This document shows positions 41,266-52,140 of a stretch of DNA of 64,000 nucleotides, piece by piece. The stretch is from NCBI RefSeq assembly GCF_001039355.2, contig NW_019774714.1, positions 309,215-373,214 of the forward strand, in the 5' to 3' direction. The DNA comes from Lingula anatina (Eukaryota; Brachiopoda; Lingulata; Lingulida; Lingulidae). A program made the position numbers and the translations under genes. Position 1 is the first letter of the stretch. Each line of letters starts with the position of its first letter. The notes beneath the pieces are model-generated. The model was not told the origin of the DNA. It ran no database searches and saw only the letters and a list, made by a program, of their open reading frames with translations.

Positions 41266-42934
41266 CACTGATGCTCATAAGTTAAGCAACACTTTCTAAT
41301 TTCTCAAATTTCTCAGCAACCAAGCTTTTTATTGAGGCAAAATTTGTACAGTAGCTAAACATGTATCTCGTTCTTACTTTGAACTAGTGGACCGTGACAT
41401 TTGAGTACTATTTACTGTTGGGCAGGGTAGAATATGCAATAGGGGTGCCACTTGCGAAAAACACAGTTTGGGCATGCCATGCGGAGCTTCCAATTTGGCT
41501 GGTTTCATGGGCACAATTTGTTATATTGTACCAACCAATGGTTAGAAGAAGACTCAACGAGGTAATCAGATGGCAAATTATAGGAAGCCATCTTGCTGAG
41601 GTACCAGAGAGACAGATTGCAAGGCAATAGAGAGTAGCACCAAGTCAAGTGTCCAAGCTGGTGGCAAAATGGCGCCAAACTCATCATGTATTGGACAAGC
41701 CTCTTTCTGGTAGACCGAGATTAACCGACGCAAGTGTTAGAAGATGTTAGGTTCGACTACGCCACCAGAACCGGTTCATGTCGACCAAACAGCTGAGAAA
41801 CATCTGGCCTGGATTAGGAAGAACTCGAATCAGTAGGCAGACAGTCAACAGGCATAATTTAGAAGCTGGACTTTCATTTAAAAAGCCTCCTAAAAAGCCA
41901 CCGTCGACCAAAAGACACAAGCAGATAAGTTTGGCATAAGCCAGATGCCGAGAGAGATAGAACCTAAGGACTGGGTGAAGGGTCCTGTGGACTGGCGAGA
42001 GCAGATTCACTTTGATGTATGCAGATGGTTGGCTGGGAGTCTGGAGAGGTCCAAACCAAGCGTTTCAGGATGATTGTGATCACCCACGTACTGTATTCAG
42101 GATGGCGGAGTACCCGTCATAGTATGGTGCGCTTTCTCATATGATGAAAAATTGCCACTGTACGTCATGCAAGGGAGATACACTGGTCAACGATACAGAG
42201 AAGAAATACCATTGGGGAGCTTGCAATCACACATTCAAGCAAATCCAGGAAGGAATATCATTTTGGTGCAGGACAATTTGCCCATTCATAAAGCACGGTC
42301 CGTGCAAATCGCGCTGCAACAGCATGGTATTCCAAATTTGGATGGCCCTGCAATATTCGCCAATTCTCAGTGTAATTGAACATGTTAAAGATATGATTGA
42401 CAGAGCAGTTAATGAGAGACAACCTCCAGTCGGAAACATAAGAAAGCTCTAGCAGGCAGTAATTTAGGAATGGAACAGGCTCACAATGCAAGATTGACAG
42501 AATTTGGTGGCAAATTGCAGGAGGCATTGTGAAGCTGTTGTTCAAAAATAGGGAAGGCACATCCAATATTTATTGGATAATAGACGATTAATCATTTATT
42601 ATCTACAGTCTTCTTTTATTAAAACTAATTCTTAGATGATTGAACTTTATTTTTTCATGATAAGCTGTTTTAATCAGCACGTACTTTATGCTGTGTGAGC
42701 ATACTTTTTAGACACATGGTTTGGCCTATTTTGGTACCGTTTGGTTAATAAAGTTATTTTGATTATTACAATAGGCTATGTGGTGTATTTCATTAACAGA
42801 AATATTCAATTTGAATAGGTTATTTATAAAATATGAAAGAAATATGCATAATTCCACTAACAAATGAAATAATGAACATGATAGAAGAAACTTTTGAAAA
42901 AATCTGGGTGTTGCTTAACTTATGAGCATCAGTG
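41266..42934. mobile_element. Tc1-like DNA transposon, decayed, about 1.67 kb
   Basis: 27-bp terminal inverted repeats (outer part CACTGATGCTCATAAGTTAA) are bordered by TA on both sides, the Tc1/mariner target duplication. On the plus strand the interior holds remnants of a Tc1 transposase: a helix-turn-helix segment with GRPRLTDASV (41716-41745), then QDNLPIHKA and later IEHVKDMIDRAVNERQPP (about 42270-42420). Stops and frameshifts break it, so it cannot make transposase. The host repeat is seen uninterrupted at about 40945-40980. Confidence 0.92.
41640..42500 (+). pseudogene. Tc1-like transposase remnant
   Basis: Family motifs are spread over different frames with several in-frame stops. 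The N-terminal DNA-binding region ends with the GRPR-like hinge common in Tc1 transposases. The C-terminal part keeps the DNLPIHKA catalytic-Asp neighbourhood and the IEH-x-x-D-x-I region that normally includes the last acidic residue of the triad. The region between (about 41930-42130) has lost its frame. Confidence 0.8.
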
Positions 42935-43400
42935 TAAGTGTTGGTTCACAAAACGAAAGACAACCAATGAAAATAGAATAAATAAATAATTACACGCTTC
43001 ATGGTAACGTATGTATCGGTAACGTATGTATCATATTAAAGTAACAAAGAAGAATGAACGACGTAATAACATGCGTGCGACGTTGTATATATGCGCAAGC
43101 TTGTTATTACGTCTTTTTCTATTTGTGGGCCAACACTTATGTCTTAATGTTAGATTAGAATAAAATAAAAAGATATTTTTTGCCTTCAACTAAATGTGAA
43201 AATTGTTCATAAGATACATATGTCACCAAATAACGTGAAGGTTTTTTTTTTTTAATTCATTGTTTGTTGTTTTTTTTTTCACGACTGGTTGCGTGCGACG
43301 TTTTATATGTGGGCACGCATGTTTTTACGTCGCTCATTCTTCTTTATTACATTAAGATGATACATACGTTACCAATACATACGTTACCATGATGCGAGAA

Positions 43401-45213
43401 GTATAAAGACCTATGCATTTAAAAATAGTAGCTCAATACATGTAGTTCAAGGACATACATGTACCAAACAAACAATTTCAATTAAGCCTAAATAGGCCTA
43501 TATCTTTCTAAAACCTAACTATATTATTTATTTCAAGTGTATCGTCACAGTTTAGTAGCTAATTTAGCACCAAAAATACCTATTTTTAAGGTATTCATGT
43601 GAAATGGAAATAAAAGAAATCGGTAGGAAAGTATTTGAATTTGCAGGCAGAACGTGCCCCATCGAGAGGCCGAACGTGCCCCAGGCCGGGGCACGTTCGG
43701 CCACGTGTTGGAAATTTATTTCATGTTAAATTTCTTTAAAACGTAAGGTCTTTTTGACATTTAAACAATGTATAAAAAGGGGGAATTCAGCATTCTATCT
43801 ACTAAAAACACATCATTGAGATTCGTCGTCAAGCAGCTGAACTACAACCGATCAAAGGAAAAGGGGCCGAACGTGCCCCGGTCTCCCCTACCCCAAAATT
43901 ATCATTTGAGATTAAAACATAAATTTGAGAGATAACAGTATGATGAAGGTATACTTTTGATAAATTTATTTTACCGTGGATGCGGTCATTAAGTTAGCGT
44001 AAATTTAAAACCACTCACATACTATGCCACCTCTGAAATTATACAGACTCTGCCTTTAAAGCTGTATGTGGACACTGATAAAAATCCAACTTTGGGACTA
44101 GAACTATTCGCACATCTCGCAAAGAGACAAAGAGGTCATCGTTTGTTCATCTGCACCCAACCTTTAATATCCAACATTTATTTTTACCATTGTGTTTATT
44201 TGAGAACGTTCCTCAATTAGTGAATAACCATTATAAACTTTACAGTAAACTTAAGAATTGCGTTTCGTTTACCAATCTTCACATTAGAATTGCCCAAGAT
44301 GTCTGCTCCTTAAGACGATAAAATTACCCCTGGGTGAAAAGAGAATTATAATAATTGATTACTGTGATCGCTTGTGCATAAGAAAGGCAAGTAGATCTAC
44401 GGCTATTGTTGGTGATTTTTCAGCTTTTGCTACCACATTTCAGACCAATATATTTATCATCGTGCCAGCTTACATGAACGTAAATAAATTTGAGACTGAT
44501 GCAGAGAAAACTGATCCTTCACTTTTTTACCATGTATGTCAGGAATGGTATGCTTAGGAGTGGAAGTTTTTTTTTTTTTTTTTGGGGGGGGGGGGGGGTT
44601 ATGTTTAATATGGTTGTCTTAGTATTGGGGTTAGTATATGGGCAAAGGTCACCTGTACAAAGTAATGGGGAACAGACTAATAAGCTTCCTGGGCCACCAT
44701 GCATGTACATGCCACAGCCGGACTCTAGATCACACTGCGTGTCGAAGAAAAAAGATAGAAAAAAGAAATGTATTTCTAACTTGATAGTCAAACATTACCC
44801 ATGTAGTACTTACTTATACCAGCTGATGTTACAGTGTGTTCCCAATGAATCTATTGTACAGGTACTTGCTCACTTCACTTGGACTCTTGCTGTATGCAAT
44901 CAGATTTAACAGTTTAACATGCCTCCTCTTGATTCCAACATGCTTGTTACATCACCAGCTTTTCTGTATTCTTTTTGGCATCAGAGAGAAGGGGAGAAAA
45001 GTGAAGGCTTCGATGCACCATAGTATTTTTATAATTAATGAAATATTTTCAGACTTCCTTTTCAAAATGGTGATCACATACAGTATGCACACATTTGAAG
45101 TTGGTATATTTCTTACATTTCCTACATTTGTTCAATGCAGTGATCTTTTATTTTGTTCTAGGTTTCATATCCAGTCCATTAAGAACACAACAAAAGACAG
45201 CATTTAAGCACCA
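43401..45213. other. Spacer with GCACGTTCGGCC palindromes; no gene
   Basis: Contains GGCCGAACGTGCCCC at 43668-43682 facing its exact reverse complement at 43688-43702, another copy at 43865-43879, and a partial one at 43648. A T/G homopolymer run lies at about 44567-44598. The region just before 45190 ends in TTTTGTTCTAG, the acceptor for the zinc-finger exon that follows. Confidence 0.6.
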
Positions 45214-46689
45214 ATGCAAAAAATGCAGTCAGGTGAACAGGACATTAGAATCAATAAAACTTTGACTGTAAATATGAAAGTTGAGCCAGCTGACAACCAT
45301 TTTGACCAAATTGCCAAAGTAGATACGTCAAAAAGAAAAGCTGCCCTTGAAAACGGAGCTGGAACTTTGGCAGATGTTAATTTGAGTTACCATATGTCTT
45401 CTTACCAAATCTGTGGAGGAAATAACACCCAACAGGACATGGTCAAATGTCAGAGCTGTGGTCAGATATATCTCCATGATGGCAGTGATGTATCTGGTGC
45501 AGGGACACAGACTGGAGAGAAATCATATAAATGCCAATATTGTAGAAATACTCTGCCTCACCAGTATAACAGTGACAAGACATTATGTGAAAAAATAGAT
45601 TTTGGATTGAATGAAAGCATTACTCTGGATACAGGAGCATGTGCCAACCAAGAGTATAAAAAACGTGTCTCTACAGCTGTTAATAAGTTACATTTAAAAC
45701 CACATATAACGAACAAACCTTATCAGTGTCAATACTGTGAGAAAATCTTTACCCTTAAAAGTAACTGTGTGAAACATGAAAGAATCCACACTGGGGAAAG
45801 GAGATTCAAATGTCGGTACTGTGACAAGACATTTGTTGAAAAGAGGTCTTGTATAGGTCATGAAATGAACCACACTGGGGAAAAGCCATTTAAATGCCAG
45901 TATTGTGAGAAGGCTTTTACTCTAAAAAGCAACTGTATCCAACATGAAAAAACTCACACAGGGGAGAAGCCTTTTAAATGTGAGTATTGCAGTAAAACCT
46001 ACACTGCAAAATATTCCCTCTTATTGCACGAAAGAACTCACACTGGAGAAAAACCGTACAAATGCCAATATTGTGACAAGACATTTGCACAGAAAGTCAT
46101 GTGTATAAACCATGAAAGGACTCACACTGGAGAGAAACCATACAAATGTCAGTACTGTGAGAAAGAGTTCTCTTGGAAAGATAACTGTGCACGTCATGAA
46201 ATGATTCACACGGAAAGAGCAACCTATAAGTGCCAGTATTGTGATAAAACATTTTACGAGAAAAGTTACTGTGTACGCCATGAAAAGATTAACCATGAAG
46301 GGACATACATTGAAGAGAGACCACACAAATGTCAGTACTGTGATAAAACTTTTCCTCGCAAAAATACCTGCATGGTACATGAAAGGATCCACACTGGAGA
46401 AAAACCGTTCAAATGTCAGTACTGTGTTAAGGCATTTAACATCAAAAGTACTTGTGTTAAACATGAGAGGATTCACACTGGTGAAAAACCATTCCAATGT
46501 CAGCACTGTGAAAAAGCATTTGCTGTTAAACAAAACTGTAAAGAGCATGAAAAAAACTGTGGCAAAAGTGACAGGCTTCATTTTGAAATTCATAGCTCCC
46601 AGGATGAATTTAGAGAAAGTTCACCAGTTTCACAAGAGATGCTACATGAATGTCCTGTGAAATTGGAATATAGTGATGAAATGCAGTAA
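45214..46689 (+). CDS. C2H2 zinc-finger protein with ten fingers (exon B type)
   Basis: A 491-residue open frame, probably most of a DNA-binding nuclear protein. The N-terminus has MKVEP (SUMO-type MKVE) and LENGAGTLADV, then a degenerate CxxC/CxxC region (about 45440-45560) lacking the His ligands. Ten fingers follow from 45721 to about 46560, joined mostly by TGEKP-type linkers. Finger 7 ends H-x4-H and is followed by the atypical linker EGTYIEERPH. The tenth ends in Cys. Nine of the ten have Cys at helix position +4. An acceptor (GTTCTAG) lies at about 45162, so upstream non-coding exons are likely. An AATAAA at about 47071 may be its poly(A) signal. No target or partner can be named. Confidence 0.9.
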   Translation: MQKMQSGEQDIRINKTLTVNMKVEPADNHFDQIAKVDTSKRKAALENGAGTLADVNLSYHMSSYQICGGNNTQQDMVKCQSCGQIYLHDGSDVSGAGTQTGEKSYKCQYCRNTLPHQYNSDKTLCEKIDFGLNESITLDTGACANQEYKKRVSTAVNKLHLKPHITNKPYQCQYCEKIFTLKSNCVKHERIHTGERRFKCRYCDKTFVEKRSCIGHEMNHTGEKPFKCQYCEKAFTLKSNCIQHEKTHTGEKPFKCEYCSKTYTAKYSLLLHERTHTGEKPYKCQYCDKTFAQKVMCINHERTHTGEKPYKCQYCEKEFSWKDNCARHEMIHTERATYKCQYCDKTFYEKSYCVRHEKINHEGTYIEERPHKCQYCDKTFPRKNTCMVHERIHTGEKPFKCQYCVKAFNIKSTCVKHERIHTGEKPFQCQHCEKAFAVKQNCKEHEKNCGKSDRLHFEIHSSQDEFRESSPVSQEMLHECPVKLEYSDEMQ

Positions 46690-47870
46690 CAAGCACAAGT
46701 ACTTACCTACATGCATGAACTCAAGTCCTCTTTGAATACTGGCTATTAAAACAAATGACTAGATATCAGATTCATTTCATGCCATATGTAAGTTTTACCA
46801 GGGAGCGATTCAGCTGTGAGCTAAACGCCAGTGCAATACATTTTAAATGTTCCCTTTTTTCTGTAAAAAGCACTCGGGGGTTTCAGTGGCCCCTGGAAAT
46901 GCCCACCCCCACCCCATTCCCATGAGTGGCATGCTGATTGGTGAGATTTGGGCACCCATGGACCTAAGAAACCCAGGGTGATAAAAAGGGGTTTGATACT
47001 TTCATTCCCGGAGCTGTTCATTAAAATTGCTAAAATGACTGGCAAGCAAATTATAAAATTGGCCAGCTGAATAAAATGAACTATAAAATAATAAAATTGA
47101 AGAATAGAGTTTTTATTTGTTTAGGGGGAGTAACGATGCGGGAAGCCAAAGATGTGGGAGAGTATTGGTGTGGGGGAGTAGAGTACCAGTGCTTGCATAA
47201 CAATTATTTAACAAAGGATGTATCTATGCAGGGATCTACAGGTGTGGAATCGTATCGATGTGCATAATGTAAAAATGTACCAAAGGGGAGTATCGGTGCT
47301 GGGGAGTAACAGTGCGGGGATGTATTGACATGACCCCATATATTTACGTAACAAGTAAAACTAGCCAACAAAATCCATCAAGTAAATATGATGTGGCAGT
47401 CTTTAAAAAATCTCTTCTTTGAAAAGTCCAGTTACAATTGTACTTAGTCACACAAAAAGAAGGTATAATTAAAAATAAAGACTTATTGGCTCGACTCATT
47501 ATTATTTTTAATAATGGTAGTAACTTCTCTTTTCATGAATAACTTTAAAAGATTATAACACTTCACACACGGGCTACAGGCAGTGGCTCACAGGCAGGAA
47601 ATGTCGTCTCTGTGTTCTCCCCCAAAGAATGGAATGAGTTTATTGATCACAACCTTCACACATAAGGTAAAATCATATCTATAGGACGCGAATACACATG
47701 TAACAATGCACTGGAGAGAAAAAATAATAAATAACACTAAAACAATTGTATCAAGGGTAAGTGTACAAGTAATACTTTTTTTTATACATATCACATATTA
47801 GTATAACGTACAGTACATACCCGTACTAAAAAAACTTATTATTATTACTGTACTTGCATGTTTACATCCC
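46690..47870. other. 3' UTR and spacer after the ten-finger gene
   Basis: Includes AACCCAGGGTGATAAAAAGG at about 46971 and CAGCTGAATAAAATG at about 47066. Both are also found after the broken exon at 51340 (about 52009 and 52111), showing that the 3' flank is part of the duplicated unit. GGGGAGTA-type repeats lie around 47127-47310. No coding sequence. Confidence 0.55.
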
Positions 47871-47876
47871 ACACAA

Positions 47877-47980
47877 ATGCAGTCAGGTGAACAGGACATG
47901 AGAAACAAGAAAACTTTGACTGTAAATGTGAAAGTTGAGCCAGCTGACAACCATTTTGACCAAATTGCCAAAGTAGATAC
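47877..47980 (+). pseudogene. Fragment of a zinc-finger gene N-terminus
   Basis: About 100 bp nearly identical to 45223-45325. It encodes MQSGEQD...VKVEPADNHFDQIAKVDTD, with VKVEP where the intact gene has MKVEP. Homology stops abruptly after GTAGATAC, and neither the ENGAG motif nor any finger follows. It is a truncated duplicate; the rest of the small open frame to 48083 is unrelated sequence. Confidence 0.8.
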
Positions 47981-48170
47981 AGATACCCAGGGTACCTGTC
48001 TTTTTGAGCACCCATTTTATGGAATCGAAGCCACTCGCATCGAGTTAATGAATCATATTCTGCGTAAATTGCACGTTTCATAAATAAACTTTCAGTTCTA
48101 CTTGGGCACTGGCTGAAGGTTAATTGTACCATTTCCACAACCCAACATACTAAGTGTGGATTGAACTGCT

Positions 48171-48326
48171 GATCGATAATTAATTACCCCCTAGCAACTT
48201 CAGTAGTCGTGACAGACATCTACAGTAAGCCGCTTAAGCTAAAAGCAATTTAGCGAGAATCCCCATGGAGATTGGTCGATCCCTGTAATTAGATCGATCT
48301 ACTGTAGGTATGGGAGACCAGTCTTA
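48171..48326. mobile_element. Foldback/MITE element, family A
   Basis: Carries GATCGATAATTAATTACCCCC on the left and a right part with AGCAATTTAGCGAGAATCCC, TTAGATCGATCTACTG and GGTATGGGAGACCAGTCTTA, as in the other family A copies. The left arm is shortened. Confidence 0.6.
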
Positions 48327-48789
48327 GATAGAGTACTTAATCATGTTCTTCGCGCAAACAACATTAGAAATCCAATCACCGGAAATATGTATGTGGTTTG
48401 TCCCTGACATGAAAACGCTTCAAAGATAGGAAGTTTACATAATGATCAGGCTGTTCAATTAACTTTTAGCCAGTGTCCAAGCATTAGAATACATGAACGA
48501 TGATGAAATTTACGAAAGAATCCGCCTAACTGGGACAAGAAGAGCGGTGGAAAGGGTGGTGAAGCCCGACGGCCTCAAAGCAGCCGCCAAACTTTTGAGA
48601 ACGACTACATTCATGACACTTTTTACGCAAGAGTTCCATTTCCGGTATGCTGTTTCGAGAGTACGGTGAGTAGCGAGAGAATATGTTAACGAACTTAACA
48701 AGAGAACTTAGCAAAAGGTTAACGATAGCTTTTTGAAACAGCACTCAAAAATCGTAAGTTGTTCTACTTGCTAGTTCACCGAAACATAA

Positions 48790-49240
48790 TGAGTTATTTT
48801 TATTATTGCATTTTATTTCCGCTACATACAATCTTGATTAAGATTGTAACCAAGATGTCTGCGCCCTCTTAGGTAATCTCGTCATTTCCTGTACATTATA
48901 ATAGACTTTGGTGGAGAACAAAGATCGAGACTTGTTCAGGGTAATCATGATGGCTTGATTTAGTTTCTGTAATAAGCCGATCGAAAGCTATTGTCCTGAT
49001 ATTTTCAATTTGGTCCTTCATAGCGTCTCGATCTCGTCTTCATTTTGCATTAATTAGTTTTCATCATTAAAAGAAAAAAGTGACGCTAGCACTGTAGCAG
49101 GTGAGGGTACCAGTACGGTTGTCTTTAATGGATTAATAGTAATGGAAATTGTTGTTAATTAATGTTTTTGACTTTTTCAATCTAATAAACTAAAGTTATT
49201 TAATGTTTTTTTTTTTTTTTTTTTTTTTCAATCTTTACAG
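48790..49240 (+). promoter_or_regulatory. Putative promoter/5' exon region of the nine-finger gene
   Basis: Resembles 60225-60650 upstream of the paralogue: both have CATACAATCTTGATT-type sequence, then CCAAGATGTCTGCG and TATAATAGACTTTGGTG in the same order. Conservation of this non-coding block between two duplicated loci suggests a promoter or 5' UTR exon. A poly-T tract and TTTACAG acceptor (about 49207-49240) precede the coding exon. Confidence 0.45.
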
Positions 49241-49363
49241 AATGGCTTCATAGATCATCATGGTACCATTTGAAAATGATTTGACACTGTAAGCACTGAC
49301 CTTCTGCTAGAGTGATCTAAAAAAAAAAAATAATAAAAAAAAAAATAAAAAAAAAAACTTAAA

Positions 49364-51634
49364 ATGTCTTCACCTAACATTGTGAAAGTTGAACCATCAG
49401 TTGAGTATATCAACAATACCCTTAAAATGGAAGAACCAAATGAAAGTCAGTCTGTGGGAGAAACTCTGGCCAACGGAGCTGGGAACTTGGAAGACGTACA
49501 GTTGGGCATGTCGATGCCTTTGGATAATACTGAAGGAGCATATGTTCAGGAAAAACAGCACAAATGTCAGTACTGTGATAGAACGTTTACCTACAGAAGG
49601 AACCGTCTGCAACATGAACGGTCCTGCATTCTCACAAGAACACAGGAAGGGCCGAAGGTGTATAAATGTCAGTATTGTGATAGGTCATTTTCAAAAAAAT
49701 TCTCTTGTGTTGGTCATGAAAGACTTCACACTGGCGAGAAACCATACAAGTGCAAGTACTGTGATAAGGCATACACTCGCAGAAGCACATGGTTACAGCA
49801 TGAAAAAAATCACGCTCCTGATAAACCATTCAAATGCCAGTACTGTGAAAAATCATTTGGAGGAAAAAGTCATCATGAAAGACATGAATTGACTCACACT
49901 GGAGAGAAACCATACAAATGTCGTTACTGTGATGCAGGATTTGCCCTCAAAAGCAACGTTGTTCAGCATGAAAAAATTCACACTGGAGAGAAAGCATTTA
50001 AATGCCAGTACTGTGGCAAGTCATTTACTGCCAAATACTCTCTTTCAATACACCATCGACTCCACACTGGAGAGAAACCATACAAATGCCAGTATTGTGA
50101 CAAGACATTCAACCAGAAATATGCTCATAAGGTGCATGAGTTAATCCACACTGGAGAGAAACTATACAAATGCCGATACTGTAAGAATGAATTTGCAAAG
50201 CAAGCAAACTGCACCAGGCATGAAGCGCTTCACACAGACACAGAAAAAGAATTTTACCAATGTGTGTATTGTGAGAAAATATTTTTCAAAAAGGAGGACT
50301 GCATTCTTCATCAATATTCATGTAACCCCAAAAGGTAGGTCCTACTGCTTATTTTACATTCGTACACTAAAATTGTTGCTTAAGTCCCTAATTTGAGTAT
50401 TTGTTCTCCCAAATCTGAGGCTTTTTATACCAATTATTGTTCATGAGGCCTTTTTTTGAGTATGGCAGCATACTTGAGGAATTATTAAAACCATAAAATG
50501 TTCCAAATGTTTAACTCAAAGGTGTTGTGAAATTCTCTGGAGATAGTTCGATCCTGTTAGATTGATCTAGGTATGGGAACCCAGTCTAAAGCACCAAAAT
50601 TTATCAACTACAAAGGAACAGCTTAAACTATTATTTTATGGTGCAGTTATATAGACATTTGTTGCAAACACAAACATGTGATAAACAAGTCCGCTCAAAA
50701 TCCCATTTGGTATGTTCTGTAAATAAAATGGGGCCTGGTGAATGCTTGCCAAATCATCCCCCAATTTTTTACTTTCACTCAATGAAATTGTGGTTAAGGT
50801 TGTTAATTCAGCATTCACAGTTGCAAACTCTCAGTTCAAAAGTGCAAATGACAGTTATTGTTTATGAGTCCAAAAAAAGTTATCCACCAGCAAAACGGTC
50901 AGCAGTAGGGACAAAAAAGTTGATTGTTCATTAAAAAAAAGGTCGAATAATGTTAGAATATGTTTTTGATAGTATATTTGGTACATGTTTTTAACTTAAT
51001 AAGCACATATCAAATGAATGTGCTTTTAAAACAGATATGTTATAGTACTAGTAACAGTATTGTATAGAAATTAAATTAGTATTTCAATAATTTCATGTTG
51101 TTTGAAAGCTTGTTAGGTGATGGATTGTTTTAAGACTATTTTGCAAGCACAGACGTGTGTTAGACCAGTATGGCATAATATGGGTGTTGGGAGTCAGTAT
51201 TTCTTTTAGAAAAATTCCTATTTTTACTATACTTTTGCAAGAAAAATCCTATGTTTTTTCTATTTTAATTTTTCATATTTTCCTATTTTCTGGAGCTCTG
51301 TTATAACCTAATGCCCTGATAATCATTTTTCTTTTTCAGTCCAATTTTACCAAACACCTCAGATAACTCCAACGAAAGCAGTGATGTGGCAAGACATTTG
51401 GAAGAGGGATTTTCCAACCAGATCAACAAACTGGAAAAACCTGATATAAGTGGCACAAATAATCCCATTTTAGAGAATGGAGCTGGAAGCTTTGTAGACA
51501 TTCAGTTGAACCACCAGGCACAGTTCAATCAAGTGAACAACACCTTGGAACAGAGTGTTGAGGAAGATCATGGGAATGGTATGACTGTCACTGTGAAAGT
51601 AGAACCCAAAGATGAGGCTTTTGGGAATGTTTAG
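49364..51634 (+). CDS. C2H2 zinc-finger protein, nine fingers, with truncated exon B
   Basis: Exon A runs from ATG 49364 to 50334 (donor AAAAG|GTAGGT). Exon B starts at 51340 after TTTTTCAG and ends at TAG 51632-51634. Exon A encodes VKVEP, LANGAGNLEDV and nine fingers from about 49557; the first and last end in Cys. The first linker is long, and finger 3 is followed by APDKP instead of TGEKP. Exon B keeps the linker, LENGAGSFVDI and VKVEP but no fingers, because a frame break removes the array that its paralogue (62273) retains. The phase-2 junction is shared with both paralogous loci. The product would be a nine-finger protein with a C-terminal module. Without splicing, exon A stops two bases past the donor (AGG TAG). 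Confidence 0.8.
50335..51339 (+). other. Intron between exon A and exon B
   Basis: AT-rich with a family A fragment at 50535-50594 (TTAGATTGATCTAGGTATGG, GAACCCAGTCTAAA). No coding sequence. The intron aligns in position and phase with 61665-62272 and with 58323-58118 on the minus strand. Confidence 0.6.
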
Positions 51635-52140
51635 ACAAGATAAATGACCTTGAACAACTGGAACAAAACTTGGGTAATGATAAAACTAAGATTAATAGTG
51701 TTAAGGTGGAACCAGTTGACTTCATCTCCCATGCTCTGGAATATTAAAATCGGATAAATCCACCCACCAAGATACTTTGACAAGAGATGTTCCTGGGTGT
51801 GTGTCAGATATCGTGATGAATTGCAAGATGACTTCCAGTTAGATTTCAGAAATTGTGGAACATAACATGGAGGATGCTGAAATGTTGGACAGTGATGTAA
51901 AACTGAAAGTAGAGTGAATGGACAATTTTGACCTTGGCTAGGCAATGGAAATATCAAATGAGAGAAACGTTTATGCTGACACTGGACAGTTGGGGTTCAA
52001 ACCTCAGAAACCCAGGGTGAAAGAAAGGGTTTGGATACTTTCATTCTTTCCAGGAGCTGTTTTTGGTTTTAATGCAAAAATGATGCAAGCTTATTATGAA
52101 AAACAGACAGCTGAATAAAATGTACTGATGAAACTGCAGG
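51635..52140 (+). pseudogene. Decayed remainder of exon B, finger array deleted
   Basis: The sequence follows 62580-62940 recognisably (for example GATAAAACTAAGATTAATAG and AAGGTGGAACCAGTTGACTT), but indels and stops break every frame. Where the intact paralogue continues into the second ENGAG motif and a finger array, this copy jumps (about 51990-52010) to sequence like the 3' flank of the 45214 gene (AACCCAGGGTGA..., then CAGCTGAATAAAATG). The whole finger array was lost in one event. Confidence 0.8.

Larger units (their letters stand above)
37400..43400. repeat. Array of alternating inverted units (palindromic satellite-like region)
   Basis: Arms containing AACGTAACAAAGAAGAATGA, or its reverse complement, occur near 37406, 38024, 40222, 40303, 40650, 40750, 40828 (variant), 41061, 41137, 43036 and 43336 in alternating orientation. 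They are linked by blocks with GGTAACGTATGTATCGGTAA and with ACGAAAGACAACCAATGAAA. The best unit is a perfect 37-bp inverted repeat, 40222-40258 and 40283-40319, with a 24-nt spacer. Non-coding. A Tc1-like element interrupts it. Confidence 0.85.

Noticed and set aside
37400-43400. CRISPR-like array
   Set aside because: The repeats are irregularly spaced, alternate in orientation and lie in an animal genome; there are no uniform spacers or cas genes.
46021-46593. Long minus-strand frame opposite the zinc-finger exon (and the similar plus-strand frame at 56428-57291)
   Set aside because: The periodic, Phe/Val-rich sequence is the antisense of the finger repeats and contains no recognisable motif.
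47877-48083. A possible small protein gene
   Set aside because: Only the first 35 or so codons match the N-terminus of a zinc-finger gene; the rest is unrelated sequence, so it is a truncated duplicate.
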